Positions 1 to 15,561 of a stretch of 64,000 nucleotides of DNA are shown here, piece after piece. This stretch comes from Anoxybacillus tepidamans PS2. Lineage in GTDB: Bacteria; Bacillota; Bacilli; Bacillales; Anoxybacillaceae. A program made the position numbers and the translations under genes. Location: the NCBI RefSeq assembly GCF_000620165.1, contig NZ_JHVN01000001.1, positions 372,001 to 436,000 on the forward strand. The letters are read 5' to 3'. The notes under the pieces were generated by a model, which saw nothing but the letters and a program-made list of their open reading frames with translations, did not search any database and was not told where the DNA came from. How positions within the stretch are numbered: position 1 is the first letter of the stretch; every line of letters starts with the position of its first letter.

Positions 1-506
1 ACCTTCTTCCCCGTTTTCGCTTCATAACGAATTTTTTCTTTTAATTTATTAATTCCGTAAATGAGTGCTGCTGGGTTCGGAGGACAGCCGGGAATATATA
101 CATCGACCGGAACAATTTGATCGACTCCTTTCACGACGCAATACGATTTCACGTATGGTCCGCCCGCTGTAGCACAGGAGCCCATGGCAATCACCCATTT
201 TGGTTCGGGCATTTGGTCGTACAATCGGCGAACAATCGGCGCCATTTTCTTTGTTACCGTTCCCGATACAATCATCACATCCGATTGGCGAGGAGAAGTA
301 CGAAAAAAGGAACCGAAACGGTCTAAGTCGTAATGAGAAGAGCCGACTCCCATCATTTCGATTGCACAGCAAGCAAGCCCGAACGTCAACGGCCACAGCG
401 AGTTGCTTCTCGCCCAAGCCTTCAATTGTTCGAGCGTTGTTAAAAAGACGTTGCGTCGCAATTCTTCCATCTCTTCTTCCGGAACATTAAGTAGTTTCAC
501 ATCCAT
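1..506 (-). CDS. nuoB: NADH-quinone oxidoreductase subunit B (3' end cut by window)
   Basis: Peripheral-arm subunit of respiratory complex I that carries the terminal [4Fe-4S] cluster N2 and passes electrons to quinone. The 168 visible codons contain the four expected cluster ligands: the pair C46-C47, C111 in 'GSCATAGG' and C141 in 'PGCPPNP'. The ATG at 506 overlaps the end of nuoA by 10 bases, which implies translational coupling. The stop codon lies beyond the window edge. The downstream nuo genes are presumably outside the window. Confidence 0.95.
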   Translation of the reverse strand, partial: MDVKLLNVPEEEMEELRRNVFLTTLEQLKAWARSNSLWPLTFGLACCAIEMMGVGSSHYDLDRFGSFFRTSPRQSDVMIVSGTVTKKMAPIVRRLYDQMPEPKWVIAMGSCATAGGPYVKSYCVVKGVDQIVPVDVYIPGCPPNPAALIYGINKLKEKIRYEAKTGKK

Positions 507-865
507 TTTAACACCTTCTTTTTCCAAGCATACACAAGTCCAATGACAAGCATGACAACAAAAATAAACATTTCAATAAGCGCAAACAAACCGAGACGGT
601 CGTAGGCAACAGCCCATGGATAGAGAAAAACGGTTTCAACATCAAAAATAACAAATAGCAGGGCAAAAATGTAATAACGCACATTAAACTGAACGCGCGA
701 ATCATGAAACGGTTCGATTCCGCTCTCATATGTTGTCTCTTTTGCCGCATTTGGTGCATGTGGACGCAAAAGGCGTCCCGCCGTCAAAGCGACGACCGGA
801 AGTAAAATTCCTAGACATAAAAATACAAAAACGATTAAATAGTTATTCAAATATACATTGAGCAA
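497..865 (-). CDS. nuoA: NADH-quinone oxidoreductase subunit A
   Basis: Small membrane subunit of complex I, at the junction of the membrane and peripheral arms. At 122 aa it has the usual length. Three hydrophobic helices are visible (about 8-30, 62-84, 92-114). The conserved 'YESGIEP' loop (46-52) and acidic D75/E77 in helix 2 support the family call. It is the first nuo gene, placed downstream of atpC with its own promoter and leader, and it overlaps nuoB by 10 bases. Confidence 0.94.
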   Translation of the reverse strand: MLNVYLNNYLIVFVFLCLGILLPVVALTAGRLLRPHAPNAAKETTYESGIEPFHDSRVQFNVRYYIFALLFVIFDVETVFLYPWAVAYDRLGLFALIEMFIFVVMLVIGLVYAWKKKVLKWM

Positions 866-895
866 ATTCCCGTCCGCCTCCTTGTCATATAGACT

Positions 896-936
896 ATTAC
901 AATTGTTTAAAATATCAAATAATTAAGAATTGTAAT
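896..936. repeat. Inverted repeat in the nuoA leader
   Basis: ATTACAATT at 896-904 and AATTGTAAT at 928-936 are perfect 9-base inverted arms separated by 23 bases. The repeat sits just downstream of the nuo -10 box, inside the predicted leader. It could be an RNA hairpin or a repressor operator; I cannot assign a factor. Confidence 0.5.
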
Positions 937-943
937 CGATATC

Positions 944-972
944 ATTATAACATTTATATCCAGAAGTGTCGA
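944..972 (-). promoter_or_regulatory. sigma-A-type promoter of the nuo operon
   Basis: On the minus strand a -35 TCGACA (967-972) and a -10 TATAAT (944-949) are separated by 17 bases, about 80 bases upstream of nuoA. The -10 box is perfect and the -35 differs at one base. It lies between the atp terminator and nuoA, so nuo need not depend on atp readthrough. Confidence 0.65.
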
Positions 973-1022
973 CAGACCGACCAGTTTTACCAAGAGGAAA
1001 TATTTTTATTTTTCAAACAAAT

Positions 1023-1049
1023 AAAAAACAGGGGAAAATCCCCTGTTTT

Positions 1050-1051
<2 letters not shown>
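1023..1051 (-). terminator. Terminator of the atp operon
   Basis: ACAGGGG (1028-1034) pairs with CCCCTGT (1040-1046) around a 5-base loop, flanked by A and T tracts that extend the stem. A minus-strand transcript ends in a U run. The atpC stop codon (1050-1052) overlaps the 5' edge of the stem. Confidence 0.85.
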
Positions 1052-1472
<421 letters not shown>

Positions 1473-1476
1473 TTAA

Positions 1477-2931
<1,455 letters not shown>

Positions 2932-2956
2932 CTATGATGCATGCGCCGATGCTTTT

Positions 2957-3817
<861 letters not shown>

Positions 3818-3895
3818 TCACCACCTTTTTTGCGCTGAATCTATTGATAGAGATAAGGAACAGAAGCGCAACGTTCCTTCTGTTCCGCTTGTTTA

Positions 3896-5419
<1,524 letters not shown>

Positions 5420-5429
5420 CTACGAATCT

Positions 5430-6502
<1,073 letters not shown>

Positions 6503-6614
6503 TCACTCCCTTCAGCCGCTAAACTTTGAATAAAAAGGCAGGGTTTACATACACATAAAGGAATGGCGAAGGTGATCGTCTGCACGAACTTCGCCATCAC
6601 AAATGAAATATTGA

Positions 6615-6875
<261 letters not shown>

Positions 6876-6881
6876 TTATTT

Positions 6882-7613
<732 letters not shown>

Positions 7614-7979
7614 TCATGGATGTTGTTTATTTTTGCACAAAAGAAAATCTATTATAATGACAGTATAGGATGTCATTAATCCTATCACAACAGGAATAAT
7701 GGAGAAGTATTGTGGGTATTCGACGGCGATAGCGGCTGCAAGGACAGCTGCTGCCAAGCGCGAAAATGTTCCGATGGAACGGACTTTTTTTCCTTGAGCG
7801 ACCGCTCGTCCGAATTTTTCGACTTTCCGAGCCAGGTTCCACGAAAGGAAGAGGCTAATCACTGTGCCAAGAATCAGGCTCAAAAAGAAGGTTTTGTAGC
7901 TAGTGAATCCCCAGCCTAATGTGTAGAGAGACAACAGGTAAAATACGTATTTTTGTTGTCTTTGAAACATTTGCTGCAT
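7614..7979 (-). CDS. atpI: ATP synthase subunit I
   Basis: Small hydrophobic protein (121 aa, about four membrane segments) encoded in most bacterial atp operons; AtpI assists c-ring assembly in some species. The reading frame is open further upstream, but the ATG at 7979 has GGAG 8 bases before it and gives the family-like start 'MQQMFQRQQKYVF'. It follows atpZ by 4 bases and precedes atpB. Confidence 0.85.
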   Translation of the reverse strand: MQQMFQRQQKYVFYLLSLYTLGWGFTSYKTFFLSLILGTVISLFLSWNLARKVEKFGRAVAQGKKVRSIGTFSRLAAAVLAAAIAVEYPQYFSIIPVVIGLMTSYTVIIIDFLLCKNKQHP

Positions 7980-7983
7980 GTCA

Positions 7984-8205
7984 TTACTCCTCTGGGAAAT
8001 ATTGACGGATTGAGCGAAGCATGGCGTATACGCCTGCGGCCAGTCCAACAAATAGGCCTATGATGAGAAAAATCGGGTCGGTGCCGAATTTTTCGTCAAT
8101 CCATTTCCCACCAAAAATCCCTATTAAAATGGATCCAACTAATTGAGATACGATTGCGGACATTAAGCCGATCGCTTGGAGAGGATGACGCTGTTTAGGG
8201 CGCAT
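7984..8205 (-). CDS. atpZ: AtpZ/AtpI-family protein
   Basis: 73-aa protein with two hydrophobic helices separated by a short 'GGKWIDEKFGTDP' loop, typical of AtpZ. AtpZ with AtpI has been linked to Mg2+ supply or c-ring assembly in other Bacillaceae. First gene of the atp operon. The ATG at 8205 is preferred over 8223 because AGGGAT lies 8 bases upstream; alternative starts add up to six residues. Confidence 0.8.
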   Translation of the reverse strand: MRPKQRHPLQAIGLMSAIVSQLVGSILIGIFGGKWIDEKFGTDPIFLIIGLFVGLAAGVYAMLRSIRQYFPEE

Positions 8206-8275
8206 ACACATACATCCCTGCATAAAAGTTTTTTCACATAAGCCTCATGAAAACCTTATCATCATATCCCCTGTA

Positions 8276-8304
8276 AGCATACAATAGGGACAAGTCAATG
8301 TCAA
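8276..8304 (-). promoter_or_regulatory. sigma-A promoter of the atp operon
   Basis: Consensus -35 TTGACA (8299-8304 on the minus strand), 17-base spacer and -10 TATGCT (8276-8281), about 70 bases upstream of atpZ. No competing element is as good in the region, so this is the likely main atp promoter. Confidence 0.8.
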
Positions 8305-8427
8305 CGTGTTTAGCCAATAAATTCAAACAAATTATTAATATTTTGTGACATTTATTCATTTATTTTTTATATAATTATTGTATAATATAATATTTATTTT
8401 TTTCATTATTTATTTTTTCCCACTACA

Positions 8428-8465
8428 TAAAAACGCCAAACATCCATAAAGGATGCTCAGCGTTT
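8428..8465 (-). terminator. Terminator of upp
   Basis: On the minus strand AAACGC and CATCC pair with GGATG and GCGTTT around a TTTAT loop, with small internal mismatches, followed by a T run. The hairpin lies 10 bases past the upp stop codon. The region 8320-8425 beyond it is very AT-rich and shows no gene. Confidence 0.75.
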
Positions 8466-8475
8466 GAATAGCATA

Positions 8476-9120
<645 letters not shown>

Positions 9121-9143
9121 TTACTCAGGTTGCATTTCTTTAC

Positions 9144-9172
9144 ATTTTACCGAAAAAGTGACCTACGTTCAA
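9144..9172 (-). promoter_or_regulatory. sigma-A promoter of upp
   Basis: -35 TTGAAC (9167-9172) and -10 TAAAAT (9144-9149) on the minus strand with 17-base spacing, about 40 bases upstream of upp. The rest of the 9106-9322 gap shows only a short palindrome near 9200 (GTGAAACGAATTTCAC) and no gene. Confidence 0.65.
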
Positions 9173-9322
9173 TAACGGCACCGGATGTGAGTGAAACGAA
9201 TTTCACTGGATTCGTAACGTTTATCTTTTCATCAGAAGGTGCGTGACTTAGCAAACCTGTTCATTTACCAACTCTGTAGTGTTGCAAGGTGACATCAATG
9301 CGAACCAATTCATTTTACAACC

Positions 9323-9356
9323 AAAAAACAGCCCCGTATCTCTCATGCGATACGGG
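9323..9356 (-). terminator. Terminator of glyA
   Basis: CCCGTATC (9333-9340) pairs with GATACGGG (9349-9356); the minus-strand transcript continues into a U run (A tract at 9323-9329). It lies just past the glyA stop codon. Confidence 0.85.
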
Positions 9357-9366
9357 ACGTTTGTGC

Positions 9367-10602
9367 TTATGCATATAGCGGGAATTTTTCAGTTAAAGCA
9401 GCAACGCGACGGCGCGCTTCTTCGAGTTTTTCTTCGTTATCAGCATTTTTAAGCGCAAGAGCAATGATGCTTGCAATTTCATCCATTTCTTCAAGACCGA
9501 AACCGCGGCTAGTAACCGCTGCTGTACCGATGCGGATGCCGCTTGTAACAAACGGGCTTTCTGGGTCGTAAGGAATCGTGTTTTTATTCACTGTAACTCC
9601 GATATCATCAAGCACTTTTTCCGCTACTTTACCCGTTAAGTTTAGCGAGCGCACATCAACAAGCAACAAATGATTGTCCGTACCGCCCGATACGAGCGTA
9701 AATCCTTCCTTAATTAACGCTTCAGCCAGACGCTTTGCGTTGTTGATAATGTTTTGCGCGTATGTTTTGAAGCTGTCATCCAGCGCTTCGCCTAATGCAA
9801 CAGCTTTTGCTGCGATCACATGCATTAAAGGTCCGCCTTGAATACCTGGGAAAATTGATTTATCAATTTGTTTTGCAAATTCTTCCTTGCAAAGAATCAT
9901 GCCGCCGCGCGGACCGCGCAACGTTTTATGTGTTGTTGTCGTTACAAAATGCGCATAAGGCACCGGATTTGGATGAAGACCTGCCGCAACAAGACCTGCA
10001 ATATGCGCCATATCGACCATCAAATAGGCACCTACTTCATCGGCGATTTCACGGAATCGTGCAAAATCAATGACACGCGGGTAAGCGCTCGCTCCAGCAA
10101 CAATGAGCTTTGGCTTATGTAAGCGCGCTTTTTCTAATACATCATCATAGTTAATGAGATGTGTTTCCGGATCTACACCGTACTCTACGAAGTTGTATTG
10201 AATGCCGCTGAAGTTGACCGGGCTTCCGTGCGTCAAGTGACCACCGTGCGACAAGTTCATCCCAAGAACTGTATCACCATGTTGTAAAACCGTAAAATAA
10301 ACAGCCATGTTCGCTTGAGCGCCGGAATGCGGCTGAACATTCACATGTTCCGCACCAAATAGCTGTTTTGCCCGTTCGCGAGCCAAATCCTCAACAACAT
10401 CAACGTATTCGCAGCCCCCATAATAACGACGGCCAGGATATCCTTCTGCGTATTTGTTTGTTAATACGGATCCTTGCGCCTCCATTACAGCACGGCTGAC
10501 AAAATTTTCTGACGCAATCAGCTCGATTTTCGTTTGCTGTCTTTTTAATTCGTCTTGAATTGCTTGAAACACTTGCGGATCTTGTTGTGGCAAGTAGTTC
10601 AT
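9367..10602 (-). CDS. glyA: Serine hydroxymethyltransferase
   Basis: PLP enzyme that converts serine + tetrahydrofolate to glycine + methylene-tetrahydrofolate, the main one-carbon source. 411 aa. The PLP lysine is K226 in '[14 protein letters not shown]', the same position as in Geobacillus SHMT. The ATG at 10602 is preferred to the preceding GTG because GGAG lies 6 bases upstream. It has its own promoter and terminator. Confidence 0.97.
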   Translation of the reverse strand: MNYLPQQDPQVFQAIQDELKRQQTKIELIASENFVSRAVMEAQGSVLTNKYAEGYPGRRYYGGCEYVDVVEDLARERAKQLFGAEHVNVQPHSGAQANMAVYFTVLQHGDTVLGMNLSHGGHLTHGSPVNFSGIQYNFVEYGVDPETHLINYDDVLEKARLHKPKLIVAGASAYPRVIDFARFREIADEVGAYLMVDMAHIAGLVAAGLHPNPVPYAHFVTTTTHKTLRGPRGGMILCKEEFAKQIDKSIFPGIQGGPLMHVIAAKAVALGEALDDSFKTYAQNIINNAKRLAEALIKEGFTLVSGGTDNHLLLVDVRSLNLTGKVAEKVLDDIGVTVNKNTIPYDPESPFVTSGIRIGTAAVTSRGFGLEEMDEIASIIALALKNADNEEKLEEARRRVAALTEKFPLYA

Positions 10603-10645
10603 CACGTGCTCCCCCTTCTTTCGAGATATGAAAATATTCCTCTTT

Positions 10646-10675
10646 ATTTTAACAACTTTTTAGTACATGATTCAA
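10646..10675 (-). promoter_or_regulatory. Likely sigma-A promoter of glyA
   Basis: -35 TTGAAT (10670-10675) and -10 TAAAAT (10646-10651) on the minus strand, 18-base spacer. B. subtilis glyA is under PurR, but I see no convincing PurR box pair here. Confidence 0.55.
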
Positions 10676-10695
10676 AGAAAAAATGAACAAAATCA

Positions 10696-11265
10696 TTAAG
10701 ATGTGCAAGAAGCATTCGGTTTTTCCTTTGAATACACGGCCCGAGCCCCGCCAATTAACTTCGGTCTCGTTTTCGCTAATGTCACATGGGCATGCCCGAT
10801 TTCTCGAATCGATGTACGCACAGGCACAGCAACATGCTTCAAATGCATGCCAATGAGCGTATCACCAATATCGATACCCGCGTCCGCTTTAATAAATTCA
10901 ACCACGACTGGATCGTCCATATGCTCATATGCATATTCTGCCATCGCTCCTCCTGCCGAGCGCACCGGAATGACTGAAACAATTTCTAAATTTTTAGCAA
11001 TGGCTGTTTTCCTTTCAACAACGAGAGCTCGGTTTAAATGCTCGCAGCATTGAAACGCAAGCTGAACACCGGTTTGATTTTGCCATGCTTTTAGTTCCGC
11101 GAAAATCATTTCCGCAACTTCCGTGGTGCCCGCGGTACCGATCTTTTTTCCGGTCACTTCGCTCGTGCTGCAGCCAATGACAAGAAGATGCTCAGAAGCA
11201 AGGGGGACTTGCTGTTGAAATTCTGCTAAAATCGTTTGCCACTGCTGCTTCCATTGCGAAAGCAT
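10696..11265 (-). CDS. ywlG: YwlG-family protein (UPF0340)
   Basis: 189-aa cytoplasmic protein of the conserved TIGR01440/UPF0340 family, of unknown biochemical function. Recognisable segments are '[19 protein letters not shown]' near the N-terminus and '[16 protein letters not shown]' near residue 130. It follows rpiB by 18 bases, as in B. subtilis ywlF-ywlG, so the two are probably co-transcribed. Confidence 0.88.
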   Translation of the reverse strand: MLSQWKQQWQTILAEFQQQVPLASEHLLVIGCSTSEVTGKKIGTAGTTEVAEMIFAELKAWQNQTGVQLAFQCCEHLNRALVVERKTAIAKNLEIVSVIPVRSAGGAMAEYAYEHMDDPVVVEFIKADAGIDIGDTLIGMHLKHVAVPVRTSIREIGHAHVTLAKTRPKLIGGARAVYSKEKPNASCTS

Positions 11266-11283
11266 TTTTCATTCTCCCCCTTT

Positions 11284-11730
11284 TTATAGACGTTCTTGTT
11301 CATATTTCTCAATTTTATTGACTCGATTAGCATGGCGGCCGCCTGCAAATTCTGTCGTGAGCCAAACTTTGGCAATCTCTCGCGCCAAACCAGGGCCAAT
11401 GACGCGCTCCCCCATTGCTAATACGTTACTGTCATTATGTTCGCGCGTCATTCTAGCGCTGTAGAGGTCATGAACAAGCGCACAACGCACTCCCTTCACT
11501 TTATTGGCAGCGATCGACATACCAATTCCTGTACCGCAAATTAAAATGCCGCGATCGACTTCCCCGCTGGCTACCTTTTCAGCAACCGGAACTGCATAAT
11601 CTGGGTAGTCGACCGACCCTTCGCACTCACAGCCTAAATCGATATACTCAATCCCCATTTCCTCCATAAGTTTTTTAATTTCTTGACGAATGTTCATTCC
11701 GCCATGATCAGATGCAATCGCTACTTTCAC
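11284..11730 (-). CDS. rpiB: Ribose-5-phosphate isomerase B
   Basis: Interconverts ribose 5-phosphate and ribulose 5-phosphate in the pentose phosphate pathway (LacAB/RpiB family). 148 aa. Visible active-site features are 'SDHGG' at 7-11, catalytic C65 in 'ICGTGIG', H98 in 'REHND' and 'GRHANRV' near 131. GTG start at 11730 behind a strong GGAGG. Equivalent to B. subtilis ywlF. Confidence 0.94.
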   Translation of the reverse strand: MKVAIASDHGGMNIRQEIKKLMEEMGIEYIDLGCECEGSVDYPDYAVPVAEKVASGEVDRGILICGTGIGMSIAANKVKGVRCALVHDLYSARMTREHNDSNVLAMGERVIGPGLAREIAKVWLTTEFAGGRHANRVNKIEKYEQERL

Positions 11731-11766
11731 CGTGTTTTCCTCCTTACTTTGTTTTGCCGGCGGTGA

Positions 11767-11814
11767 TAAAAAAGCCGCCCTTGTTTTTCATTTTAGCGAC
11801 AAAAGGCGACTTTT
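11767..11814 (-). terminator. Terminator downstream of the chemoreceptor gene
   Basis: AAAGCCGCCCTTGT (11771-11784) pairs imperfectly with ACAAAAGGCGACTTT (11799-11813). On the minus strand the hairpin runs into a U tract. It separates the chemoreceptor from rpiB. Confidence 0.65.
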
Positions 11815-11835
11815 TCATTAACTTATTATGTTCCT

Positions 11836-13128
11836 TTATCTTACACAAAAACGCTCAATCGTATTTTTTAAATTTTGCGCTTGTTCAGCAAGCTCCCCTA
11901 CTAGTTTATTGACATGGTGGATTACCGTTGCCTGTTCTTGTGTCGCAGCCGTCACTTCAAGAGCCCCTGCCGACGTTTCCTCAGCGATCGCAGCCACTTC
12001 CTGTGACTGAATCGATGTTTTTTCAATATGTTTCATTTGTGCTTTCACTAGTTCGGCAATTTGGTGAACGGCATTAGCAACTTCATGAATAGAGTTCGTC
12101 ATCTCTGTAATCGCTTGATTCGTATCATTTCCTTTTTCCGCCTCTTCATTTGCGGCCTTTACTTGCTCATTAATTTGGGCCACGACATGGACGACTTCCT
12201 TTTGGATATTTTTAATCAATTCAGAGATCCCTTGCACAGCCCGGGCGCTTTCGTCAGCTAATTTCCTCACTTCCTCAGCGACAACAGCGAAGCCTTTCCC
12301 ATGCTCGCCAGCGCGGGCAGCCTCGATTGAAGCGTTAAGCGCTAATAAATTCGTTTGGCCGGCGATATCGCCAACAAGCGAAATAATATTTTCTACTTCT
12401 TTTGCATGTTGCTCAAGACGATGCACAGCACTTAAAGAAGCTTGATTATTGCGCGCTAAAAGTTGAATGCCGTTAACAAGCGAATGGATGACTTCCTTGC
12501 TCGTATGAAGAGTATCTACCATCTCGATCGCAAGCTGCTCTGATTGTTCCGCTTTTTTCTGAACCTCGTTCGCAATTTTTAATACATCTTCTACAGATTC
12601 AGCTGTCGTCTGCATTGAAACAGCAGAATCGGTTGCCCCTTTAGAGATTTCCTCAATCGTTCGGGTAATACTTTCCGAGCGCTCGACAGCAACACTGGAA
12701 GCATTCGTAATTTCAACTACTTTTTCGTTCGTATGAGCAAAATTCTCTTCAATATTTTGTACCATCATTCGCAAATTTCTTAACATTTCATTAAAAGCAA
12801 GCCCTAATGCGCGAATCTCGTCATCAGATTTCGCTACCGGCACATCTTGATCAATTTTTCCGTTTGCTGCTTTGATCGCTGCCTGCTTAAGCTGATGCAG
12901 CGGTCGCGTAATAAAACCAGAAGCTACATAAGCAAGAACCCCGGACCAGAAAATTCCAAGCAGCAATACCACGATAGTGAATACGCTTTTATTAAATGCA
13001 CTGAAAAGAAAATCGTATAATACATAAATGAATACCGCGCTTGTAGAATAAGTAATGATCGCTAAAATCGTCGTAAACACAACCAACTTTAGCCGCAAGC
13101 TAAACCGATACTTCTTTTTATCATCCAT
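11836..13128 (-). CDS. Methyl-accepting chemotaxis protein without a sizeable outer sensor domain
   Basis: 430-aa transducer. Two hydrophobic helices lie close together (about 14-38 and 44-68), so almost nothing protrudes outside the membrane. They are followed by a HAMP region (about 69-120) and a long signalling coiled coil. The hairpin tip carries the CheA/CheW-binding core '[20 protein letters not shown]'. The lack of a ligand domain suggests sensing of a membrane or cytoplasmic state such as redox, pH or temperature; this is inference. No che genes are nearby. Not part of the B. subtilis ywl order as I recall it. Confidence 0.9.
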   Translation of the reverse strand: MDDKKKYRFSLRLKLVVFTTILAIITYSTSAVFIYVLYDFLFSAFNKSVFTIVVLLLGIFWSGVLAYVASGFITRPLHQLKQAAIKAANGKIDQDVPVAKSDDEIRALGLAFNEMLRNLRMMVQNIEENFAHTNEKVVEITNASSVAVERSESITRTIEEISKGATDSAVSMQTTAESVEDVLKIANEVQKKAEQSEQLAIEMVDTLHTSKEVIHSLVNGIQLLARNNQASLSAVHRLEQHAKEVENIISLVGDIAGQTNLLALNASIEAARAGEHGKGFAVVAEEVRKLADESARAVQGISELIKNIQKEVVHVVAQINEQVKAANEEAEKGNDTNQAITEMTNSIHEVANAVHQIAELVKAQMKHIEKTSIQSQEVAAIAEETSAGALEVTAATQEQATVIHHVNKLVGELAEQAQNLKNTIERFCVR

Positions 13129-13152
13129 TATCTATATCCCCCTTATATCCCA

Positions 13153-13587
13153 CTATAGCTTTTGAACGAGTTGTTCGATTAGCTGTTCCAGCTCCTCCCT
13201 CGTTTGGCGATACATTTCGACGGAACCGCCAAACGGATCGACTACATCCCCCTCTTGTCCAGAAACAAATTCTTTAAACGTAAACGTTTTGCCCTTTGCT
13301 TCCGGAAACCGCTCAATAACATGCTGCTTATGACCGGTCGTCATGGTTAAAATATAAGTAGCCCAATCAACATCTCCCTTTTTTAAGAAAGAGGAACGGT
13401 GGACGATTTTAATCCCCTTCTCTACAAGGACTGTTTTTGCATGTTCAGAAGCATCGCTTCCTTCATTGGCAAATACACCTGCAGATTTGACTTCTACATG
13501 CGAAAGCTGCCTACTTTTCAGCAACGCTTCTGCCATTGGACTGCGGCATGTGTTTCCTGTACAGACAAATAGAATCCGAATCGACAT
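13153..13587 (-). CDS. ywlE: Protein-arginine phosphatase (low-MW tyrosine-phosphatase fold)
   Basis: Removes phosphate from arginine residues marked by the McsB kinase, opposing ClpCP targeting. 144 aa. The P-loop CxxxxxRS runs C9 to S16 ('CTGNTCRS'), and the general acid is D117 in 'VVDPFGG'. The threonine four residues after the nucleophile (T13) matches the residue known to give B. subtilis YwlE its phospho-arginine preference. Position between mntP and rpiB fits ywlE. Confidence 0.9.
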   Translation of the reverse strand: MSIRILFVCTGNTCRSPMAEALLKSRQLSHVEVKSAGVFANEGSDASEHAKTVLVEKGIKIVHRSSFLKKGDVDWATYILTMTTGHKQHVIERFPEAKGKTFTFKEFVSGQEGDVVDPFGGSVEMYRQTREELEQLIEQLVQKL

Positions 13588-13657
13588 AATAACCCCCTTA
13601 TCGCTAAGAACTTTATAACATTATTATAATAGAGTCCGTTTTTTAAAGTATATCACA

Positions 13658-13682
13658 AAAAAAGGCAGCAAATAGCTGCCTT
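13658..13682 (-). terminator. Terminator of mntP
   Basis: AAGGCAGC (13662-13669) pairs with GCTGCCTT (13675-13682) around a 5-base loop, followed on the minus strand by a run of seven U residues. Starts two bases past the mntP stop. Confidence 0.85.
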
Positions 13683-13683
13683 C

Positions 13684-14238
13684 CTAAAGAGGAAACATTA
13701 ACTTTAATCCAAACACTAAGAGAATAGCGCCTCCTAGTACCTCGCTATAAACACCGAGCCAATGTTGAAAACGATGCCCTAACAATAACCCGGCCCAAGT
13801 AAGAAGCATGCTAAAAAAGCCAAATAGAAAAATTGTCAATAATGTGCGCGCGCCGTAAATTCCGAGGCTCAACCCAACAGAAAAACTATCTAGGCTGACG
13901 CTAAGGGCAAAAAAAATTAAACCAAGCCCAACTGGTGAAATAAGGGGACCGCTATCCTGTTTAAAAGAAGCGATGATCATTTGCAGACCTAATAAAAGCA
14001 GGAGTGCACCACCGATGTATGATGCGATGCTGCCAAATCGCTCGGATAAAAACCGTCCAACAAAAATACCTAATAAAGGCATCACAATATGGAAAATTCC
14101 AATGGTGAATCCTATATAAAACATTTGCTTTAAACGCAAACGAAAAAAACCCATCCCTAATCCTACAGAAAACGCGTCCATGCCTAATGCAAATGCCACC
14201 ATGCATAATGTTATAAGTTCCCCCACTACTGCATGCAT
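13684..14238 (-). CDS. mntP: Manganese efflux pump MntP
   Basis: Exports Mn2+ across the cytoplasmic membrane. 184 aa and about six membrane helices arranged as two related halves; acidic repeats '[13 protein letters not shown]' and '[13 protein letters not shown]' are the family signature, with the membrane aspartates. The ATG at 14238 is behind GGGAGGG. No yybP-ykoY Mn2+ riboswitch was found upstream. Corresponds to B. subtilis ywlD. Confidence 0.9.
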   Translation of the reverse strand: MHAVVGELITLCMVAFALGMDAFSVGLGMGFFRLRLKQMFYIGFTIGIFHIVMPLLGIFVGRFLSERFGSIASYIGGALLLLLGLQMIIASFKQDSGPLISPVGLGLIFFALSVSLDSFSVGLSLGIYGARTLLTIFLFGFFSMLLTWAGLLLGHRFQHWLGVYSEVLGGAILLVFGLKLMFPL

Positions 14239-14301
14239 TTTGTTCCCTCCCCGGACTTGCCTCATTGGTAACATATGCAAGTCCTAGAGGGTTTAGAATG
14301 G

Positions 14302-15348
14302 TTATTTTTCACGAATCAACTGATAACCCGCTGCTTTATTCAGCCGGTTCATAATCGCTGTGCCAATTCCCTCTTGAGGAAATCGTTCGCTATAGATGAC
14401 CTCTACATCCGTTTCATCGAACGCTCGAAGCGCTCCGTATAAACAGCTCGCCACTGTATACAAATCCGCCCTTTTTCCGCACGCAAGCACGACATCAGCT
14501 TTGTAAAAATGCTCGTGTTCTTCGGTCGTTAATACCCCTACTTTCTTTCCAAGGGCGCGCTGTTGATCGACAAGCTGCTGCAAAAAAGACGGACTGCCGT
14601 CCACGATAATTAACGGCGATTTCGGTGCATAATGCGTATACTTCATTCCCGGTGATTTTGGAACCTTGTCTCCGGCGAATAAGGCGGCATCCATGTTCAC
14701 ATGTCCAATTATTTTTTCTAGTTCCTCTTTTGTGACGCCTCCCGGACGCAAAATCGTCGGAATTTCAGCTGTGCAATCCAAAACGGTCGATTCCACTCCG
14801 ATCCCTGTCACCCCGGCATCCACTACACCGGCAATTTTTCCGTTTAAATCGGTCAACACATGCATCGCACTTGTTGGACTTGGCCTTCCTGATAAATTGG
14901 CGCTCGGAGCCGCAAGAGGGAGACCGCTTTCTTGAATAAGAGCCAGAGCTACTGGATGGTCGGGCATACGGACTGCGATGGTCGAAAGTCCTGCTGTCAC
15001 CTCGTCACAAATAACGTTTTCTCTCTTTTTTAAAATCAATGTCAAAGGTCCCGGCCAAAAATGCTCAATTAAAGTATTAGCAACCGGCGGGATATCAACA
15101 GCAATTTCTTCAAGCTGTTTGCGATCTGCAATATGGACAATCAGCGGATTGTCGCTCGGACGACCTTTCGCTTGGAAAATTTTTTTTACCGCTATTGTTG
15201 ATGTGGCGTTCGCCCCTAATCCATAAACCGTTTCAGTAGGAAAAGCAACCACTTCATTCTCTCGAAGCAGCGTGGCAGCTTGTGAAATTTGTGAGTAACT
15301 GCCTTTTTTGTCCACAGCATTGTCCACAATCCAAACTTTCGTTTCCAC
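14302..15348 (-). CDS. tsaC: Threonylcarbamoyl-AMP synthase (Sua5/YwlC type)
   Basis: Makes L-threonylcarbamoyl-AMP from threonine, bicarbonate and ATP for the t6A37 modification of tRNAs. The YrdC domain covers roughly the first 200 residues ('FPTETVYGLG', 'KGRPSDNPLIVHI', 'PSANLSGRPSPT'), and a C-terminal Sua5 domain follows. The frame stays open to 15375. The GTG at 15348 is preferred because GGTGG lies 8 bases before it and it matches the B. subtilis N-terminus. The 5' end overlaps two DnaA-box matches. Confidence 0.9.
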   Translation of the reverse strand: METKVWIVDNAVDKKGSYSQISQAATLLRENEVVAFPTETVYGLGANATSTIAVKKIFQAKGRPSDNPLIVHIADRKQLEEIAVDIPPVANTLIEHFWPGPLTLILKKRENVICDEVTAGLSTIAVRMPDHPVALALIQESGLPLAAPSANLSGRPSPTSAMHVLTDLNGKIAGVVDAGVTGIGVESTVLDCTAEIPTILRPGGVTKEELEKIIGHVNMDAALFAGDKVPKSPGMKYTHYAPKSPLIIVDGSPSFLQQLVDQQRALGKKVGVLTTEEHEHFYKADVVLACGKRADLYTVASCLYGALRAFDETDVEVIYSERFPQEGIGTAIMNRLNKAAGYQLIREK

Positions 15349-15555
15349 TCTACTCACCACCATGATTAATATCATTACGCGTAAAGAAATCTACTCTTCT
15401 ATCAATATTTCTGCAGATACAATCATCATAAATAAGAAAAAAGAACGGCACTGCCGCTAAATTTTATCCACAATTTGTGAATAACTTATTGTTTTTTGTT
15501 TATAACTTTGTGGATATTATTATGTTTTTTTGCACATATACCTTACTTATCCACA
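15308..15555. promoter_or_regulatory. DnaA-box cluster between ywlC and spoIIR
   Basis: Two perfect TTATCCACA boxes occur at 15464-15472 and 15547-15555 (plus). One-mismatch matches are at 15308-15316 and 15320-15328 (plus, TTGTCCACA), 15476-15484 (minus, TTATTCACA) and 15509-15517 (minus, ATATCCACA). Six boxes in 250 bases far exceeds chance. B. subtilis is reported, from memory, to have a DnaA-box cluster at ywlC. Confidence 0.8.
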
Positions 15556-15561
15556 ATCATG

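Noticed and set aside
8320-8425. Very AT-rich block taken for a replication or attachment site
   Set aside because: No repeats, DnaA boxes or duplications; most likely ordinary intergenic sequence upstream of the atp promoter.
10603-10695. PurR operator upstream of glyA
   Set aside because: Known in B. subtilis, but here only isolated GTTC/GAA fragments occur, with no paired boxes.
13588-14301. yybP-ykoY manganese riboswitch for mntP
   Set aside because: The gap before mntP is only about 60 bases and lacks the aptamer; no such element is seen.
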